A stretch of 22,433 nt of DNA from Lentimicrobiaceae bacterium (GCA_009776395.1 WRNX01000011.1:1-22433), one strand, 5' to 3'; positions 7,733 through 16,303 are shown, numbered from the stretch's first letter. The notes: generated by a model not told the origin, from the letters alone. A program made the numbers and translations.

Positions 7733-8102
7733 TAACTTTGGCATCAAATGATAGAGTAGCATGAGGAACGCATTTGAGTCGTTCTTTAGGAATAAGGTTC
7801 CCTGTTTCCCGACATATTCCATAGGTTTTATTTTCAATACGCACTAGGGCTGCTTCCAAATTTTTGATATACTTATCTAAACGATTAGCAAGGCGACTAT
7901 TCTCTTCTTTGGATAATACCTGATTTCCTTCTTCCAAAATTTTGAATGTAGGAGAAGTGTCTGTAGTGTCATTACCTACGTTACTATAGGCTTCTAAATA
8001 GATTTCCATTCCTTGTTTTGCTTCGGCAATTTTTTCTTCAATGAGAGTTTTAAACTCTTGAAGTTCTTCATCGGAATATCTTACAATTGTATCATTATTC
8101 AT
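7719..8102 (-). CDS. TraR/DksA family transcription regulator
   Basis: 127-residue RNA-polymerase secondary-channel type protein, expected to modulate transcription with or without ppGpp. Seen: a coiled-coil N-terminal half (about residues 10-95) and the closing zinc-finger-like block YGICRETGNLIPKERL...VPHATLS. Only two cysteines, C97 and C111, remain of the four in classical DksA, so zinc binding is doubtful; this reduced form is usual in Bacteroidetes. It has its own -7 box and is followed by lspA with a 14-base overlap. Targets are unknown. Confidence 0.9.
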   Translation of the reverse strand: MNNDTIVRYSDEELQEFKTLIEEKIAEAKQGMEIYLEAYSNVGNDTTDTSPTFKILEEGNQVLSKEENSRLANRLDKYIKNLEAALVRIENKTYGICRETGNLIPKERLKCVPHATLSFDAKVNEKK

Positions 8103-8128
8103 AAATATTATTTATTAAATTGAATTTG

Positions 8129-8136
8129 CAAAAATA
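8129..8136 (-). promoter_or_regulatory. -7 promoter box for traR/dksA-lspA
   Basis: TATTTTTG on the minus strand, 26 bases before the TraR/DksA start, in the 79-bp gap after the plug gene. Confidence 0.45.
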
Positions 8137-8177
8137 GAAAAAAAAACAATTCATTTTTTTTTTTTAAACCATTTCAT

Positions 8178-8194
8178 ATCATTAATCATTAATC
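8178..8194. repeat. Short heptanucleotide repeat ATCATTA x2.4
   Basis: ATCATTAATCATTAATC spans the stop codon of the plug gene (8182-8184) and its last codons. Small, but again with a period of 7. Confidence 0.7.
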
Positions 8195-9483
8195 GAAGCA
8201 GTCGTGAAACCAATCAACTTGTCGTAAGAGGTTCCCTCTTCCTGTAAGTAAATTAAAATAGTATAATTATTGGGTGTTTCCCAATGGTTGCCTTCAATAT
8301 AGGTATCATTAATTTGTTTGGATTTTTTGGGAACAAACAGATAGATATAGTTGTAATATCCTTGTTTACAGTAGAAACCACTTTCCCAATAATTATTATC
8401 AGGGTTAAATGCTAATTTTGCTTTGGGGTCAATTTGCCAGTCGGTGAGTTCGCCAAACACGTACAAATCACCTTCCTCTACCTGAAAATCGCAACGCAAA
8501 GTAAAATGCACCAATACGTAATCTTCGGTATTTTCTCCTGAAAAATCTTGGTTTGCGTAAAAGCAGTATCCATTTAAGGTTCTGTTTGTTACATAAGCGC
8601 CCCAAGGACGAGCCAAATCTTCCATTACATAGGCTTGGTTTATTCTATTGTCAAAGTTTATGGAAGTAATTCTATCCGCGGTTGAACGTAACGTTCTGAT
8701 ATCAAAAGTTCTAAAATCATTTACGCCATTAAAAACATTTTTGTTCAAATTATCAAAATTAAAACCATATTCTCCGGGTTTCACTGTTCTGTACGTTAAT
8801 CCCTCAATAGCATTATCCCAGCGACCGTTTTGCAAGATAGTAGCATGTAAATACATGGCGGGATTACGAATAGAGTAAGCGCCGGAGTAAACGGTAAAAT
8901 CTACTTGCTGTTTTGAGGAACGATATTGCACATCCTGCGCCCAAGTTACATTCCCCTTTATTGCTGCCTGTTGCGGCTCTACTACCATCAATCTTCTCGT
9001 TAATACAGGATTATCTATAGTTTCATCATACACTACCAATAAATAGTTACCCGATTTCGTTAAGCGCATCTCAGGAGTAGGAAAAGTCAATCTGAATTTT
9101 GTATAGGGAACAATGGTGTTAAATGAAAAAGAATAATCGTTTATCAAATCTTCATAAAAACCATCTAAATATTCAATCTGATTTAGTGGAGAATATTGCC
9201 AGTTGTGCGTGCAATGAATGAGCGTATATTTCAAAAATCTGTCTTTCTGGAGCAGGTCATCAAAAGTTAATACTAATTTTTCTCCGGAATTTAATTGGAT
9301 GACAGGTTGTCCAAAATTTACGCCTGCCGGAGTAAGTTTAACGCTTTGAATACCATCCACATATACTTTGTTTATGGGAGGAAGATCGGTGGGAGATTGA
9401 GCAAAAGAATGGAGAATGGAAAATGGAGAATTGAGAATGATAAATATGAGCAAATAAATTGGGGTAAGACGTACTGTAAACAT
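8182..9483 (-). CDS. Type IX secretion system plug protein (DUF5103 family)
   Basis: 433-residue periplasmic protein of the former DUF5103 family (PF17116, now the T9SS plug domain), known to close the periplasmic end of the SprA outer-membrane channel in the T9SS. Seen: signal peptide (first ~29 residues, ending SFAQ), then the family blocks FDDLLQKDRFLKYTLIHC-THNW, LDGFYEDLINDYSFSFNT, LTFPTPEMRLTKSGNYLL, and a C-terminal LYVFGELTDWQ / YWESGFYCKQGYYNYIYLF part. Residues 16-27 of the signal peptide are encoded by a 35-bp heptanucleotide repeat. It lies 24 bases after batD in the same direction. The family call rests on recall of the family pattern, not on a search. Confidence 0.87.
   Translation of the reverse strand: MFTVRLTPIYLLIFIILNSPFSILHSFAQSPTDLPPINKVYVDGIQSVKLTPAGVNFGQPVIQLNSGEKLVLTFDDLLQKDRFLKYTLIHCTHNWQYSPLNQIEYLDGFYEDLINDYSFSFNTIVPYTKFRLTFPTPEMRLTKSGNYLLVVYDETIDNPVLTRRLMVVEPQQAAIKGNVTWAQDVQYRSSKQQVDFTVYSGAYSIRNPAMYLHATILQNGRWDNAIEGLTYRTVKPGEYGFNFDNLNKNVFNGVNDFRTFDIRTLRSTADRITSINFDNRINQAYVMEDLARPWGAYVTNRTLNGYCFYANQDFSGENTEDYVLVHFTLRCDFQVEEGDLYVFGELTDWQIDPKAKLAFNPDNNYWESGFYCKQGYYNYIYLFVPKKSKQINDTYIEGNHWETPNNYTILIYLQEEGTSYDKLIGFTTASIND
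9405..9439. repeat. Heptanucleotide repeat, 5 units, inside the plug signal peptide
   Basis: AAGAATG GAGAATG GAAAATG GAGAATT GAGAATG on the plus strand. Same unit family as the 6754-6935 array but in the opposite orientation relative to the gene, so the coding strand reads CATTCTC-type units and gives ILNSPFSILHSF. Confidence 0.93.
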
Positions 9484-9507
9484 AATATACTTGAATTAAA
9501 AAAATGG

Positions 9508-11355
9508 TTAATTTATTTGTAGAATCAGGTCATTCGCTTTCTTGTACATATCTTGCATGATTTCGGAGCTGTCGCCGGGTGCGAATCTTGCAAACTCGCA
9601 CTGATGCAAAGTCTCAACAAATTTATCAATAATATGAGTAGAAATACCCAATTGTGTGAGTTTTGATGCCACATTTTCCATAGATAGTTGGGATACGGGG
9701 ATGCGATATTTATCACTTAAAAATCCCCATAATGCGTGCGATATTTCCAAATAAAACTGTTCTTTTTTGTGATCATCTAAAAGTTTTTTTGCTGTTTTTA
9801 AAGTTTTGCGCGCCACTTTGTTTGCTTTTTTATGGCGCATCCGTGCAACATCACTTCTTATTTCTATCTGTTTTCTCCAAATAATAATAAAAAATATCAG
9901 CAGTATAACAGGTAAAAGTAATGCGCCATAGTATTGAAGTGAACCAAAGAAAACTGCCCCCACCGGTTTTAAGTTGAAATTTGAGGTTCGAATAAAACGA
10001 ATATCGTTTCCCAGCACTTTAATCTCTTTTTGTGAAGAAGCAGTAGAAACAGAAAGTTGCCCTGATCCTTTTTCAATTTGCAAAGTATATTCTTGGCTAT
10101 TAAGTGTTTTATAAGAATTAGAATAAGGATCAAAAAATGAAAATGATCCTTTTGGAATAGTAAAAGTTCCTTCATTTCTGGGAATGATAACATATTCGAA
10201 GATCCGTGATCCTGTAACTGTATTTCCTTTTGTATTAATATTATCAGAGATTCTGGGTTCTGTTACATCAAAATCGGATGGAAAGATAATATCAAGGGGA
10301 TCAATATGTTGAATATTACCGGTTCCGCTAATGGTAATAGTAAAGTTAGTGGCATCGTTGGCTTTGAGTTGCGCTCTGCTTAATGAAGATGACAGCGTGA
10401 AAGATCCCACTAAACCACTAAAATTATCGGGTTTATTATTTTGGGGCAACGGTTTTACATTAAGTTGTATCGCATTTGATTTAATATCTAAATTGTAGTT
10501 TTGCGCATTTTGTCTGCCGCCAAAAAATCTATCAAAGAATGGATCGCCTGAGTTTTGTTGGGTAATCACATTGGCAGTGAAATCAATTTCCATCGGAGTA
10601 ACTGTAATATCTCCTGTCTTTTGCGGAAAGACCGCTGTTCTTCTAATTTCATGAACCGTATATTTTTTCCCGTTTACGACCTCCTGTTTTCCCACGTTGT
10701 CCACATTAGGATCTCCCAGCGTATAAGACCACAACCCGCTTTGCGTAGGCATAGTGGCGCTATTTACGCGATAACCGCCATTCACACTTTGTCCTACGTA
10801 TAATTTGTGGGTAATGGTTACCTGTTCTCCCTGATAAGGATTTGTTTTAGAGGCAGAAGTGCGAACAAATACTTCGTTTTTGTCAAAGGTTTGTTGGGCT
10901 GCCTGTTGATTGCGTGTTCCTTGCTGCTGTTGTTGTTGTTGCTGCTGCTGCTGTGGTGTCCCCGCCTGTTGAGACGCTATCACTTTAATTTGAACATTAT
11001 TCGATTTAACTTGATTTCCATCAACAACGAAAGTGGCAGCAGGAATAGTAAAACTACCCTCTTTTTGCGCTCTGAGTGTGAAAGAGTACGAAAATGTGCT
11101 GCTTTGAGTTGTCTGTCCGTTTACAATAGTCATTGAAGTTGAACTGCTTTGATTGGGACCGCTCAAAATGTCAAACCCTGAAAATTGGTAAGATGCAATC
11201 TGCTGGGCGCGTTGATTTAGTGCAAAAGTAAAAGTAAAAGTTTGCCCTACTGCTACTTGTGGTGGCGCGCTCGCGGTGCAGGTAACTTGCGAAAAAAGCG
11301 TTTGAAAGTTTCCAAAAGAAAAAAATAAAACCGTAATTATTAGAATTTTACGCAT
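9508..11355 (-). CDS. batD: BatD-family protein
   Basis: 615 residues, the usual BatD size. Seen: N-terminal signal peptide (MRKILIITVLFFSFGN...FSQ), beta-rich immunoglobulin-like periplasmic domains, a membrane helix near residues 478-496 (ALLLPVILLIFFIIIW), then a cytoplasmic helical tail rich in Lys/Arg. Bat proteins are membrane-linked factors originally tied to aerotolerance in Bacteroides; their biochemical role is unclear. The usual batA/B/C partners are not in this window. A run of 11 Gln (residues 135-145) sits in the linker after the first domain. Transcribed from a -7 box 40 bases upstream and followed by the plug gene. Confidence 0.9.
   Translation of the reverse strand: MRKILIITVLFFSFGNFQTLFSQVTCTASAPPQVAVGQTFTFTFALNQRAQQIASYQFSGFDILSGPNQSSSTSMTIVNGQTTQSSTFSYSFTLRAQKEGSFTIPAATFVVDGNQVKSNNVQIKVIASQQAGTPQQQQQQQQQQQGTRNQQAAQQTFDKNEVFVRTSASKTNPYQGEQVTITHKLYVGQSVNGGYRVNSATMPTQSGLWSYTLGDPNVDNVGKQEVVNGKKYTVHEIRRTAVFPQKTGDITVTPMEIDFTANVITQQNSGDPFFDRFFGGRQNAQNYNLDIKSNAIQLNVKPLPQNNKPDNFSGLVGSFTLSSSLSRAQLKANDATNFTITISGTGNIQHIDPLDIIFPSDFDVTEPRISDNINTKGNTVTGSRIFEYVIIPRNEGTFTIPKGSFSFFDPYSNSYKTLNSQEYTLQIEKGSGQLSVSTASSQKEIKVLGNDIRFIRTSNFNLKPVGAVFFGSLQYYGALLLPVILLIFFIIIWRKQIEIRSDVARMRHKKANKVARKTLKTAKKLLDDHKKEQFYLEISHALWGFLSDKYRIPVSQLSMENVASKLTQLGISTHIIDKFVETLHQCEFARFAPGDSSEIMQDMYKKANDLILQIN
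10921..10953 (-). repeat. CAG/CAA repeat encoding Gln x11 in BatD
   Basis: Eleven consecutive Gln codons, mixed CAG and CAA in blocks, followed by a Q-rich stretch (GTRNQQAAQQ). Mixed codons limit slippage, so this tract is more stable than a pure repeat would be. Confidence 0.95.
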
Positions 11356-11394
11356 CTGTTATGGCTTGTTAAAATAATAAGTTAAAGAACGAAA

Positions 11395-11402
11395 CAAAAA
11401 TA
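11395..11402 (-). promoter_or_regulatory. -7 promoter box for batD-plug
   Basis: TATTTTTG on the minus strand, 39 bases before the batD ATG. Divergent with the MutS-like gene promoter in the same 109-bp gap. Confidence 0.45.
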
Positions 11403-11436
11403 AAAATATTACATAAGTTAGAGTTCTTAAAAATGA

Positions 11437-11444
11437 TATTTTTG
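11437..11444 (+). promoter_or_regulatory. -7 promoter box for the MutS-like gene
   Basis: TATTTTTG, 20 bases before the ATG at 11465; expected leader about 13 nt. Confidence 0.45.
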
Positions 11445-11464
11445 TACCCGTTAAAAAAACATAA

Positions 11465-12838
11465 ATGCTCTCCTTTAAAGAAACAATTTCTACCATTCCC
11501 GTATTAAGATTTGTTTACGAAAACTTGCCCCTCAATTCTACGCTTGGAAGAAAAGAATTACTTAAAAGTTATTTTATTACAGATGCTAATTTATTAGAAA
11601 CTTGTTTTCACGAAATGGAAGAGGTTCTGCTTTGGCAAAATTCCAATGAAGAAAGTTTGCTTAAAGTGAAACAGTTGCTTGCTTCAGTACAAGATATTTT
11701 TGCTACCATTGTAAGGCTAAAAAATGAGGATTCTTTAGATGATGTAGAACTTTTTGAAATTAAAAAATGTGCAATCCTTATGCACGAATTAGATCAAATT
11801 CTTTCTTCAACATCTTTTTCACTCTTTACTTTGTTTGACGTAAACGAGATGATACAAATTTTAGATCCTGAAAATACGTTGATTCCTCATTTTTACATTT
11901 ATTCGGCATATAGTAAAGAACTTACAACTTTAAGAAATAAATGCAACCATGCTACATCGCAAGAAGAAAAAGAGGATTTGTTGTGGCAAATATCAAAAAT
12001 GGAAAATAAAATAAGACAAAATTTAGTAAAGAAATTATCTCCTTTTGCTACTGCTTTAGAACAGAATTTGCAGTGGATAGCCAAATTGGATTTGATATTA
12101 GCCAAAATAGAGTTGGCATTAGAGTGGAATTGTTGTAAACCAGATATCTCGGAAGAAAAAACTTCTTACACAGGGCTTTTTCATCCTGTTGTGGCACATC
12201 GGTTAAAAAAGGAAAATATTGAATTTCAGCCGATAGATATTGAGTTAAAACAGGAATCCTGTTTAATTACCGGCGCAAATATGACGGGAAAATCAATATT
12301 TCTTCGGACAATTGCATTCAGTCAGTGGATGTTTCAATTTGGGTTTTATGTACCCGCTCAAACGGCATCTATTGTTCCCGTAGAGAAAATTCATTTTGTT
12401 ACTGGTGACAGTGATTCCGAAAACACAGGATTGTCTTCTTTTGTTAACGAAATTTTACAAATTCACAAAATTCTTCAAGAGGTCAAAGAGGATAAAAAGA
12501 TGTTGGTTCTGGTGGATGAATTTGCACGCACTACCAATCCCAAAGAGGGAACTGCATTAGTAACGGCATTTCTTGAGCAGGTGCATCATAAAAAAGCAAT
12601 ATGTTTGGTTACAACTCATTATTCTAATGTAGAAGGAAATTTTCGGCGTTTGCGCGTAAAAGGGATAGAATGGGATAAGATAGCGCAGATTAAGTCTCAT
12701 CCGCAAGAATTGAATAGATTTATTAATTATCAACTGGAAGATTGCAACGAAAAAACCGCTCCTGAGGAAGCGGTTAGGATTGCAGCAATATTGGCCATTG
12801 ATGAAGCCTTTATTTCTTTGGTTAAAAAATATTTATGA
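11465..12838 (+). CDS. MutS domain V ATPase-like protein, no mismatch-binding domain
   Basis: 457 residues. Seen: a helical N-terminal ~255 residues resembling the MutS lever/core region, then the MutS ATPase: Walker A GANMTGKS at 270-277, the VPAQ...SIVPVEKI segment, Walker B LVLVDEF at 347-353 followed by ARTTNPKEGTAL, and TTHY at 383-386. There is no N-terminal mismatch-recognition domain and no MutS2 Smr nuclease domain, so it is neither MutS1 nor MutS2. ATPases of this shape are known as reactivases of B12 aminomutases (KamC type), but no kam or ort genes are next to it here, so that role is inference. It converges on the TonB-C gene with 2 bases between stops. Confidence 0.83.
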   Translation: MLSFKETISTIPVLRFVYENLPLNSTLGRKELLKSYFITDANLLETCFHEMEEVLLWQNSNEESLLKVKQLLASVQDIFATIVRLKNEDSLDDVELFEIKKCAILMHELDQILSSTSFSLFTLFDVNEMIQILDPENTLIPHFYIYSAYSKELTTLRNKCNHATSQEEKEDLLWQISKMENKIRQNLVKKLSPFATALEQNLQWIAKLDLILAKIELALEWNCCKPDISEEKTSYTGLFHPVVAHRLKKENIEFQPIDIELKQESCLITGANMTGKSIFLRTIAFSQWMFQFGFYVPAQTASIVPVEKIHFVTGDSDSENTGLSSFVNEILQIHKILQEVKEDKKMLVLVDEFARTTNPKEGTALVTAFLEQVHHKKAICLVTTHYSNVEGNFRRLRVKGIEWDKIAQIKSHPQELNRFINYQLEDCNEKTAPEEAVRIAAILAIDEAFISLVKKYL

Positions 12839-12840
12839 TT

Positions 12841-13404
12841 TTATTTTTTGTCTAATAAAAAGGGAACGGGAAAATCAACGTAGCAACGTACGTTTTCCCC
12901 ATCAATGTTTTTACCGGGGTAAAAGTTTTTCAACTTGGAAACCACCCGTAATGCTTCTTCATCTAATTTTGGGTGTACTGATGCTATTACTTCGGGATTA
13001 GAGATTGAGCCGTCTGTTTCAACGATGAAACGTACCATCACAATGCCTTGTGGTTTTTCTTTTTGCAATGCGGCAGGATAGCGCGCCTCTTTGGAAGGGA
13101 AAAAGTATAATTCTTGCGTTCCATCCATATACATTGGCTTTTGATGGGGCATAAAATAAACAGAAGTTCCATCTTTGATTTCTACTTCTGTTTCTTTTGT
13201 TTGTTCATTAACTGAAAGTTTTGAAGATTGCACCGTATTTTTGGAAGGGTCTGCGGTGTTTGTTACTTCAATTTTAAAACCAACTTTTTCTTCTTTTACT
13301 TCAGTTGGAGAAGGATTTTCTTGGGCAAAAAGATTTGCCATACAAAACATTGAGGCTAAGCAAAAAAATGCTAAAGCTTTAACAGTAAATAGTTTTGATT
13401 TCAT
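12841..13404 (-). CDS. Secreted TonB C-terminal domain protein
   Basis: 187 residues. Seen: signal peptide (MKSKLFTVKALAFFCLASMF, cut probable after LFAQ), an acidic/polar linker to about residue 95, then a TonB-C domain (ARYPAALQKEKPQGIVMVRFIV, DEEALRVVSKLKNFYPGK, CYVDFPVPF). It lacks the single N-terminal anchor and Pro-rich reach of true TonB, so it is probably a free periplasmic or outer-membrane-attached protein and not an energy transducer. The conserved FIVxxDGSIxNPEV pattern is typical of the Bacteroidetes energy-transducer-like set. Function unknown. Own -7 box 36 bases upstream. Confidence 0.85.
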   Translation of the reverse strand: MKSKLFTVKALAFFCLASMFCMANLFAQENPSPTEVKEEKVGFKIEVTNTADPSKNTVQSSKLSVNEQTKETEVEIKDGTSVYFMPHQKPMYMDGTQELYFFPSKEARYPAALQKEKPQGIVMVRFIVETDGSISNPEVIASVHPKLDEEALRVVSKLKNFYPGKNIDGENVRCYVDFPVPFLLDKK

Positions 13405-13440
13405 ATTTGAAAAATTTAAGTGATTATCTTTTTAACGGCA

Positions 13441-13448
13441 CAAAAATA
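13441..13448 (-). promoter_or_regulatory. -7 promoter box for the TonB-C protein
   Basis: TATTTTTG on the minus strand, 36 bases before the ATG. Confidence 0.45.
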
Positions 13449-13470
13449 AAAAAAAATTGATATGTTTGTA

Positions 13471-15111
13471 TTACTCATTTTTACATCCTCTAAACATTCT
13501 GCTCCAACGAATTTTACCCTCGCCAAACGATTTGTATTTATCTAACGACAACCAAACAAACCACACTTTTCCGGCAACATGATCTTCGGGAACAAATCCC
13601 CAAAAACGCGAATCGGAAGAGTTGTGCCGGTTATCTCCCATCATAAAGTAATAGTTTTGCGCAAATGTGTATTCGGTAACCAATTCGCCATCAATAAAAA
13701 TTTCTCCGTCTTTTATTTGCAAATCATGCAATTCATAATTTGTAATGATTTGTGAATAAAGTACAACGGTAGAATCATTGAGTTCTACAGTAGCGCCTTT
13801 TTGAGGAATGGTAATCGGTCCAAAAAAATCTTTATTCCAATAATAACGTGAATCATGGGGAAAAATACTCAAATCCTGATCCCCTTTTTCATCTACCACC
13901 TTTTCCACAAAAAATCCCATTTTTTCAATCTCTTTTATTTGCGCTTGATTCAGAGAATAGTGTGTAGTAAAATTACTCTCTTTCCACATTTCCTCTTCAT
14001 TAATATTCAACGCTTTTCGTTTTTTCGAGTTGAGTCCAACTCCATTAGGATCGGTAACGCTGTAAATAAACTGAATCCGTTTTGGATTTTGTATAGGTTC
14101 GTCATTAATAAAGACTTGTGTGTTTTGAATTTCCAATTTTTCGCCCGGAAGTCCAATCGCGCGTTTTACAAAAAACTCTCTTTTATCCACCGGTCTTGCT
14201 TTTACATGATACTCTTTTTTCACCACTTCTCTTCCTTTTCCCTGATAATAGGCGCCCGGATATCTTGATGTAAAATAATTAATTCCATCTATCCTGTATC
14301 TTGAATATACTTTTGCCAATTCTGCTTTTGGCGCATTCGGATTAAACATGGTTTCAAATTCTCTAACAATGGCGTAGTAACCTTCCGATTGCCGTTCTAA
14401 AACCACTGTGTCTCCATCGGGATAATTAAAAACCACGGCGTTTCCTCTTTCTACGTTATGAATTTTTGGGAAACGCATATAGGGCAGTTTTACCCATTCT
14501 ACGTATGATTTTGTAAATTTAGTTAAAGGAACGGTATGATGCACAAAAGGGATGGCTATGGGGGTCATGGGGATGCGTGCGCCGTAGGTAATTTTATCCA
14601 CTGCCAAATAATCGCCCACCATCAACGAACTCTCCATAGAAGAGGTTGGGATGGCAAACAATTCAAACAAAAAACAGCGTAATACATAAGCGGCGGCAAC
14701 GGCAAAAATGAGCGCGTCCATCCAATCTCTTAATGTACTTTTTTTGAATTTTGGAAGATTTTCTAAAGTTGTATAATGCTCTTTTTTAGAAATTCCAAGA
14801 TGCGGCAGGTAAATAAAGAAGAAAAATGTTCCCGGAATGAGATATAAATAACTCGTTTTTCCGAATAATCTGATGGTTTTCCAAACCATTAATAAAAACA
14901 TAAAAAATCCAATAAATGGAAACAGAATAAAAAACATCCACCATTTTGGGCGTGATAAAACTTTGAGCCACAACCAAAAATTGTAAATCGGAATTAAACT
15001 TTTCCAGGATTTTACGCCGGCTTTATTAAAAATAAACCATAACCCGATTTGAAAACCGATAGCCGAAATAATGGTAATAATGATTAAAGAGATGGGGGTA
15101 AATGTTAGCAT
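13471..15111 (-). CDS. lepB: Signal peptidase I, large Bacteroidetes form
   Basis: Inner-membrane Ser/Lys protease that removes Sec signal peptides. Seen: three to four N-terminal hydrophobic segments up to about residue 105, another at 131-150, then catalytic Ser158 in IPTSSMESSL, catalytic Lys316 in FFVKRAIGLPGE, and the closing MMGDNRHNSSDSRFWG box. The distance between Ser and Lys (158 residues) and a long insertion after the Lys box make it 546 aa, about twice E. coli-type core length; this is normal for Bacteroidetes. Gene probably ends its unit; the 437-bp stretch upstream is gene-poor. Confidence 0.95.
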   Translation of the reverse strand: MLTFTPISLIIITIISAIGFQIGLWFIFNKAGVKSWKSLIPIYNFWLWLKVLSRPKWWMFFILFPFIGFFMFLLMVWKTIRLFGKTSYLYLIPGTFFFFIYLPHLGISKKEHYTTLENLPKFKKSTLRDWMDALIFAVAAAYVLRCFLFELFAIPTSSMESSLMVGDYLAVDKITYGARIPMTPIAIPFVHHTVPLTKFTKSYVEWVKLPYMRFPKIHNVERGNAVVFNYPDGDTVVLERQSEGYYAIVREFETMFNPNAPKAELAKVYSRYRIDGINYFTSRYPGAYYQGKGREVVKKEYHVKARPVDKREFFVKRAIGLPGEKLEIQNTQVFINDEPIQNPKRIQFIYSVTDPNGVGLNSKKRKALNINEEEMWKESNFTTHYSLNQAQIKEIEKMGFFVEKVVDEKGDQDLSIFPHDSRYYWNKDFFGPITIPQKGATVELNDSTVVLYSQIITNYELHDLQIKDGEIFIDGELVTEYTFAQNYYFMMGDNRHNSSDSRFWGFVPEDHVAGKVWFVWLSLDKYKSFGEGKIRWSRMFRGCKNE

Positions 15112-15548
15112 ATTATTCTTCTTTATTAATAATTTAAAAAAACGAATGAAATGAAAAAAAAGTATGAATAATTATTTTAACAAATAATAAACTGCGGTAG
15201 TATAGAAATCTTGTATCGTTCCCTGAGTTTCACCCCATTTTTTTAATACAAAAGTATAACATTTACCTGGAAGAAGATGCAGGTAATGAGTTTTGGATAA
15301 CCATTTATTTACGCAAATCTGAAGGAAGAATAAATTTTTCAGAACTCTTTTTTTGTTCGTTAAAATATTGAAGACGATTCCTGTGGCGTTCTTGCATGAG
15401 GAGTTTTTTATGAATTTGAGCGCAAAAGTATAATATTTCATACTTCAAAATGGATAAAACAAAAAATAAATAATCTCTTTATCTATCAACAATTTTTTAC
15501 TAGATATAAAAAATGTATTTCTTCATATTACATAAAAGAACAGTAACC
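15112..15548. other. Degraded stretch between lepB and queE
   Basis: No intact gene recognised. Two -7 boxes of the TACTTTTG kind lie here on the minus strand (15249-15256 and 15423-15430). The first could serve lepB with a leader of about 130 nt. An 89-codon frame (15172-15441, -) covers the region but overlaps the second box and resembles nothing known to me. The one recognisable piece is the methyltransferase-like start at 15305-15397. Confidence 0.5.
15305..15397 (-). pseudogene. Probable 5' remnant of a SAM-dependent methyltransferase gene
   Basis: From the ATG at 15397 the frame reads MQERHRNRLQYFNEQKKSSE and then KFILPSDLRK before a stop, 30 residues in all. The pattern ERHxNRxxYFxEQ...KxxxP is how a family of Bacteroidetes class I methyltransferases begins, as I remember them; the rest (the SAM-binding GCGEGG part) is missing. 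A -7 box sits 26 bases upstream, so the promoter may still work. It could instead be a real small protein. Confidence 0.4.
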
Positions 15549-16130
15549 CTATGGAATATCCATATATTTATGACTTTGCAGCGAAATTTTCCATTTTGGA
15601 TTTTGTAAGATATACTCTACAATTAAAGGTATTATTATTTCTCGGTTGTTCCATTCGGGCTGAAGAAGTAATTCACAATTACCATTCACAAATTTTGCGT
15701 TTTCTTCTGCCCAAACGAAATCGGGTACATTGCAAATAACCACTTTAAGTTCATTTGCTTGCTGCAATATTTTTTTATGCGGGGGGTGTTTTCTCTTGGG
15801 TGATACACATATCCAATCCCATTTTCCAGATATATGTTCTGAGCCTGAGGTTTCTAAAAATAATTTGATATTGTTATTGTTAAGCGTTTCACACAGATAA
15901 TCTAAGTTATACAGCATTGGTTCGCCTCCTGTAACTACTACTGCTTTTGAAGGGTTTGCAATAACTCGTCGTGAAATTTCATCCACAGAGGTTAGGGTAT
16001 GTTTATGGACATCCCACGATTCTTTTACATCGCAAAAATGACATCCCACTTCACAGCCGCCGATGCGTAAGAAATATGCTGGTTTTCCTGTATGGGTGCC
16101 TTCGCCTTGCAGGGAGTAAAATTCTTCCAT
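15549..16130 (-). CDS. queE: 7-carboxy-7-deazaguanine synthase QueE
   Basis: Radical-SAM enzyme of queuosine/7-deazaguanine synthesis. Seen: MEEFYSLQGEGTHTGKPAYF, the cluster triad C26-X3-C30-X2-C33 in GGCEVGCHFCDVKESW, the VVTGGEP SAM motif, LFLETSGS, and the end SLQSHKYMDIP. It is the Bacteroidetes form in which homologues begin with a short LPxMEEF leader. The frame runs up into the tRNA-Ser gene, so the real start must lie after it. The ATG at 16130 (193 aa) is annotated, but a TTG at 16178 would keep the conserved LPVMEEF leader (209 aa) and may be the true start. Likely read from the tRNA promoter. Confidence 0.93.
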   Translation of the reverse strand: MEEFYSLQGEGTHTGKPAYFLRIGGCEVGCHFCDVKESWDVHKHTLTSVDEISRRVIANPSKAVVVTGGEPMLYNLDYLCETLNNNNIKLFLETSGSEHISGKWDWICVSPKRKHPPHKKILQQANELKVVICNVPDFVWAEENAKFVNGNCELLLQPEWNNREIIIPLIVEYILQNPKWKISLQSHKYMDIP

Positions 16131-16198
16131 CACAGGGAGTAAATAGAGAGAATGGTTTTGTACAGCACTGTTTATCAATTCTAAAAAATAGTATTTTG

Positions 16199-16285
16199 CG
16201 GAGAGAGGGGGATTCGAACCCCCGGTAGGGTTACCCCTACGACAGTTTAGCAAACTGTTGGTTTCAGCCACTCACCCATCTCTCC
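16199..16285 (-). tRNA. tRNA-Ser (anticodon GCT)
   Basis: 87 nt. Acceptor stem GGAGAGA/TCTCTCC with discriminator G, anticodon stem ACAGT/ACTGT around loop TTGCTAA (GCT, reads AGC/AGT codons), long class-II variable arm (GTAGGG...CCCTAC), T arm GGGGGTTCGAATCCCCC. CCA is not encoded. Transcribed on the minus strand just before queE. Confidence 0.97.
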
Positions 16286-16303
16286 TTTTTTTTTCACGGG
16301 CGG

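Noticed and set aside
12839..12840. Terminator between the MutS-like and TonB-C genes
   Set aside because: Only two bases separate the stops and no hairpin with T-run is visible nearby.
15172..15441. 89-codon minus-strand frame upstream of lepB
   Set aside because: No recognised similarity, overlaps a -7 box, and a different frame in the same place shows the methyltransferase-like start.
16131..16271. Longer QueE starting at 16271
   Set aside because: This extension is the translated antiparallel tRNA-Ser sequence region and cannot be coding; the start must lie after 16199.
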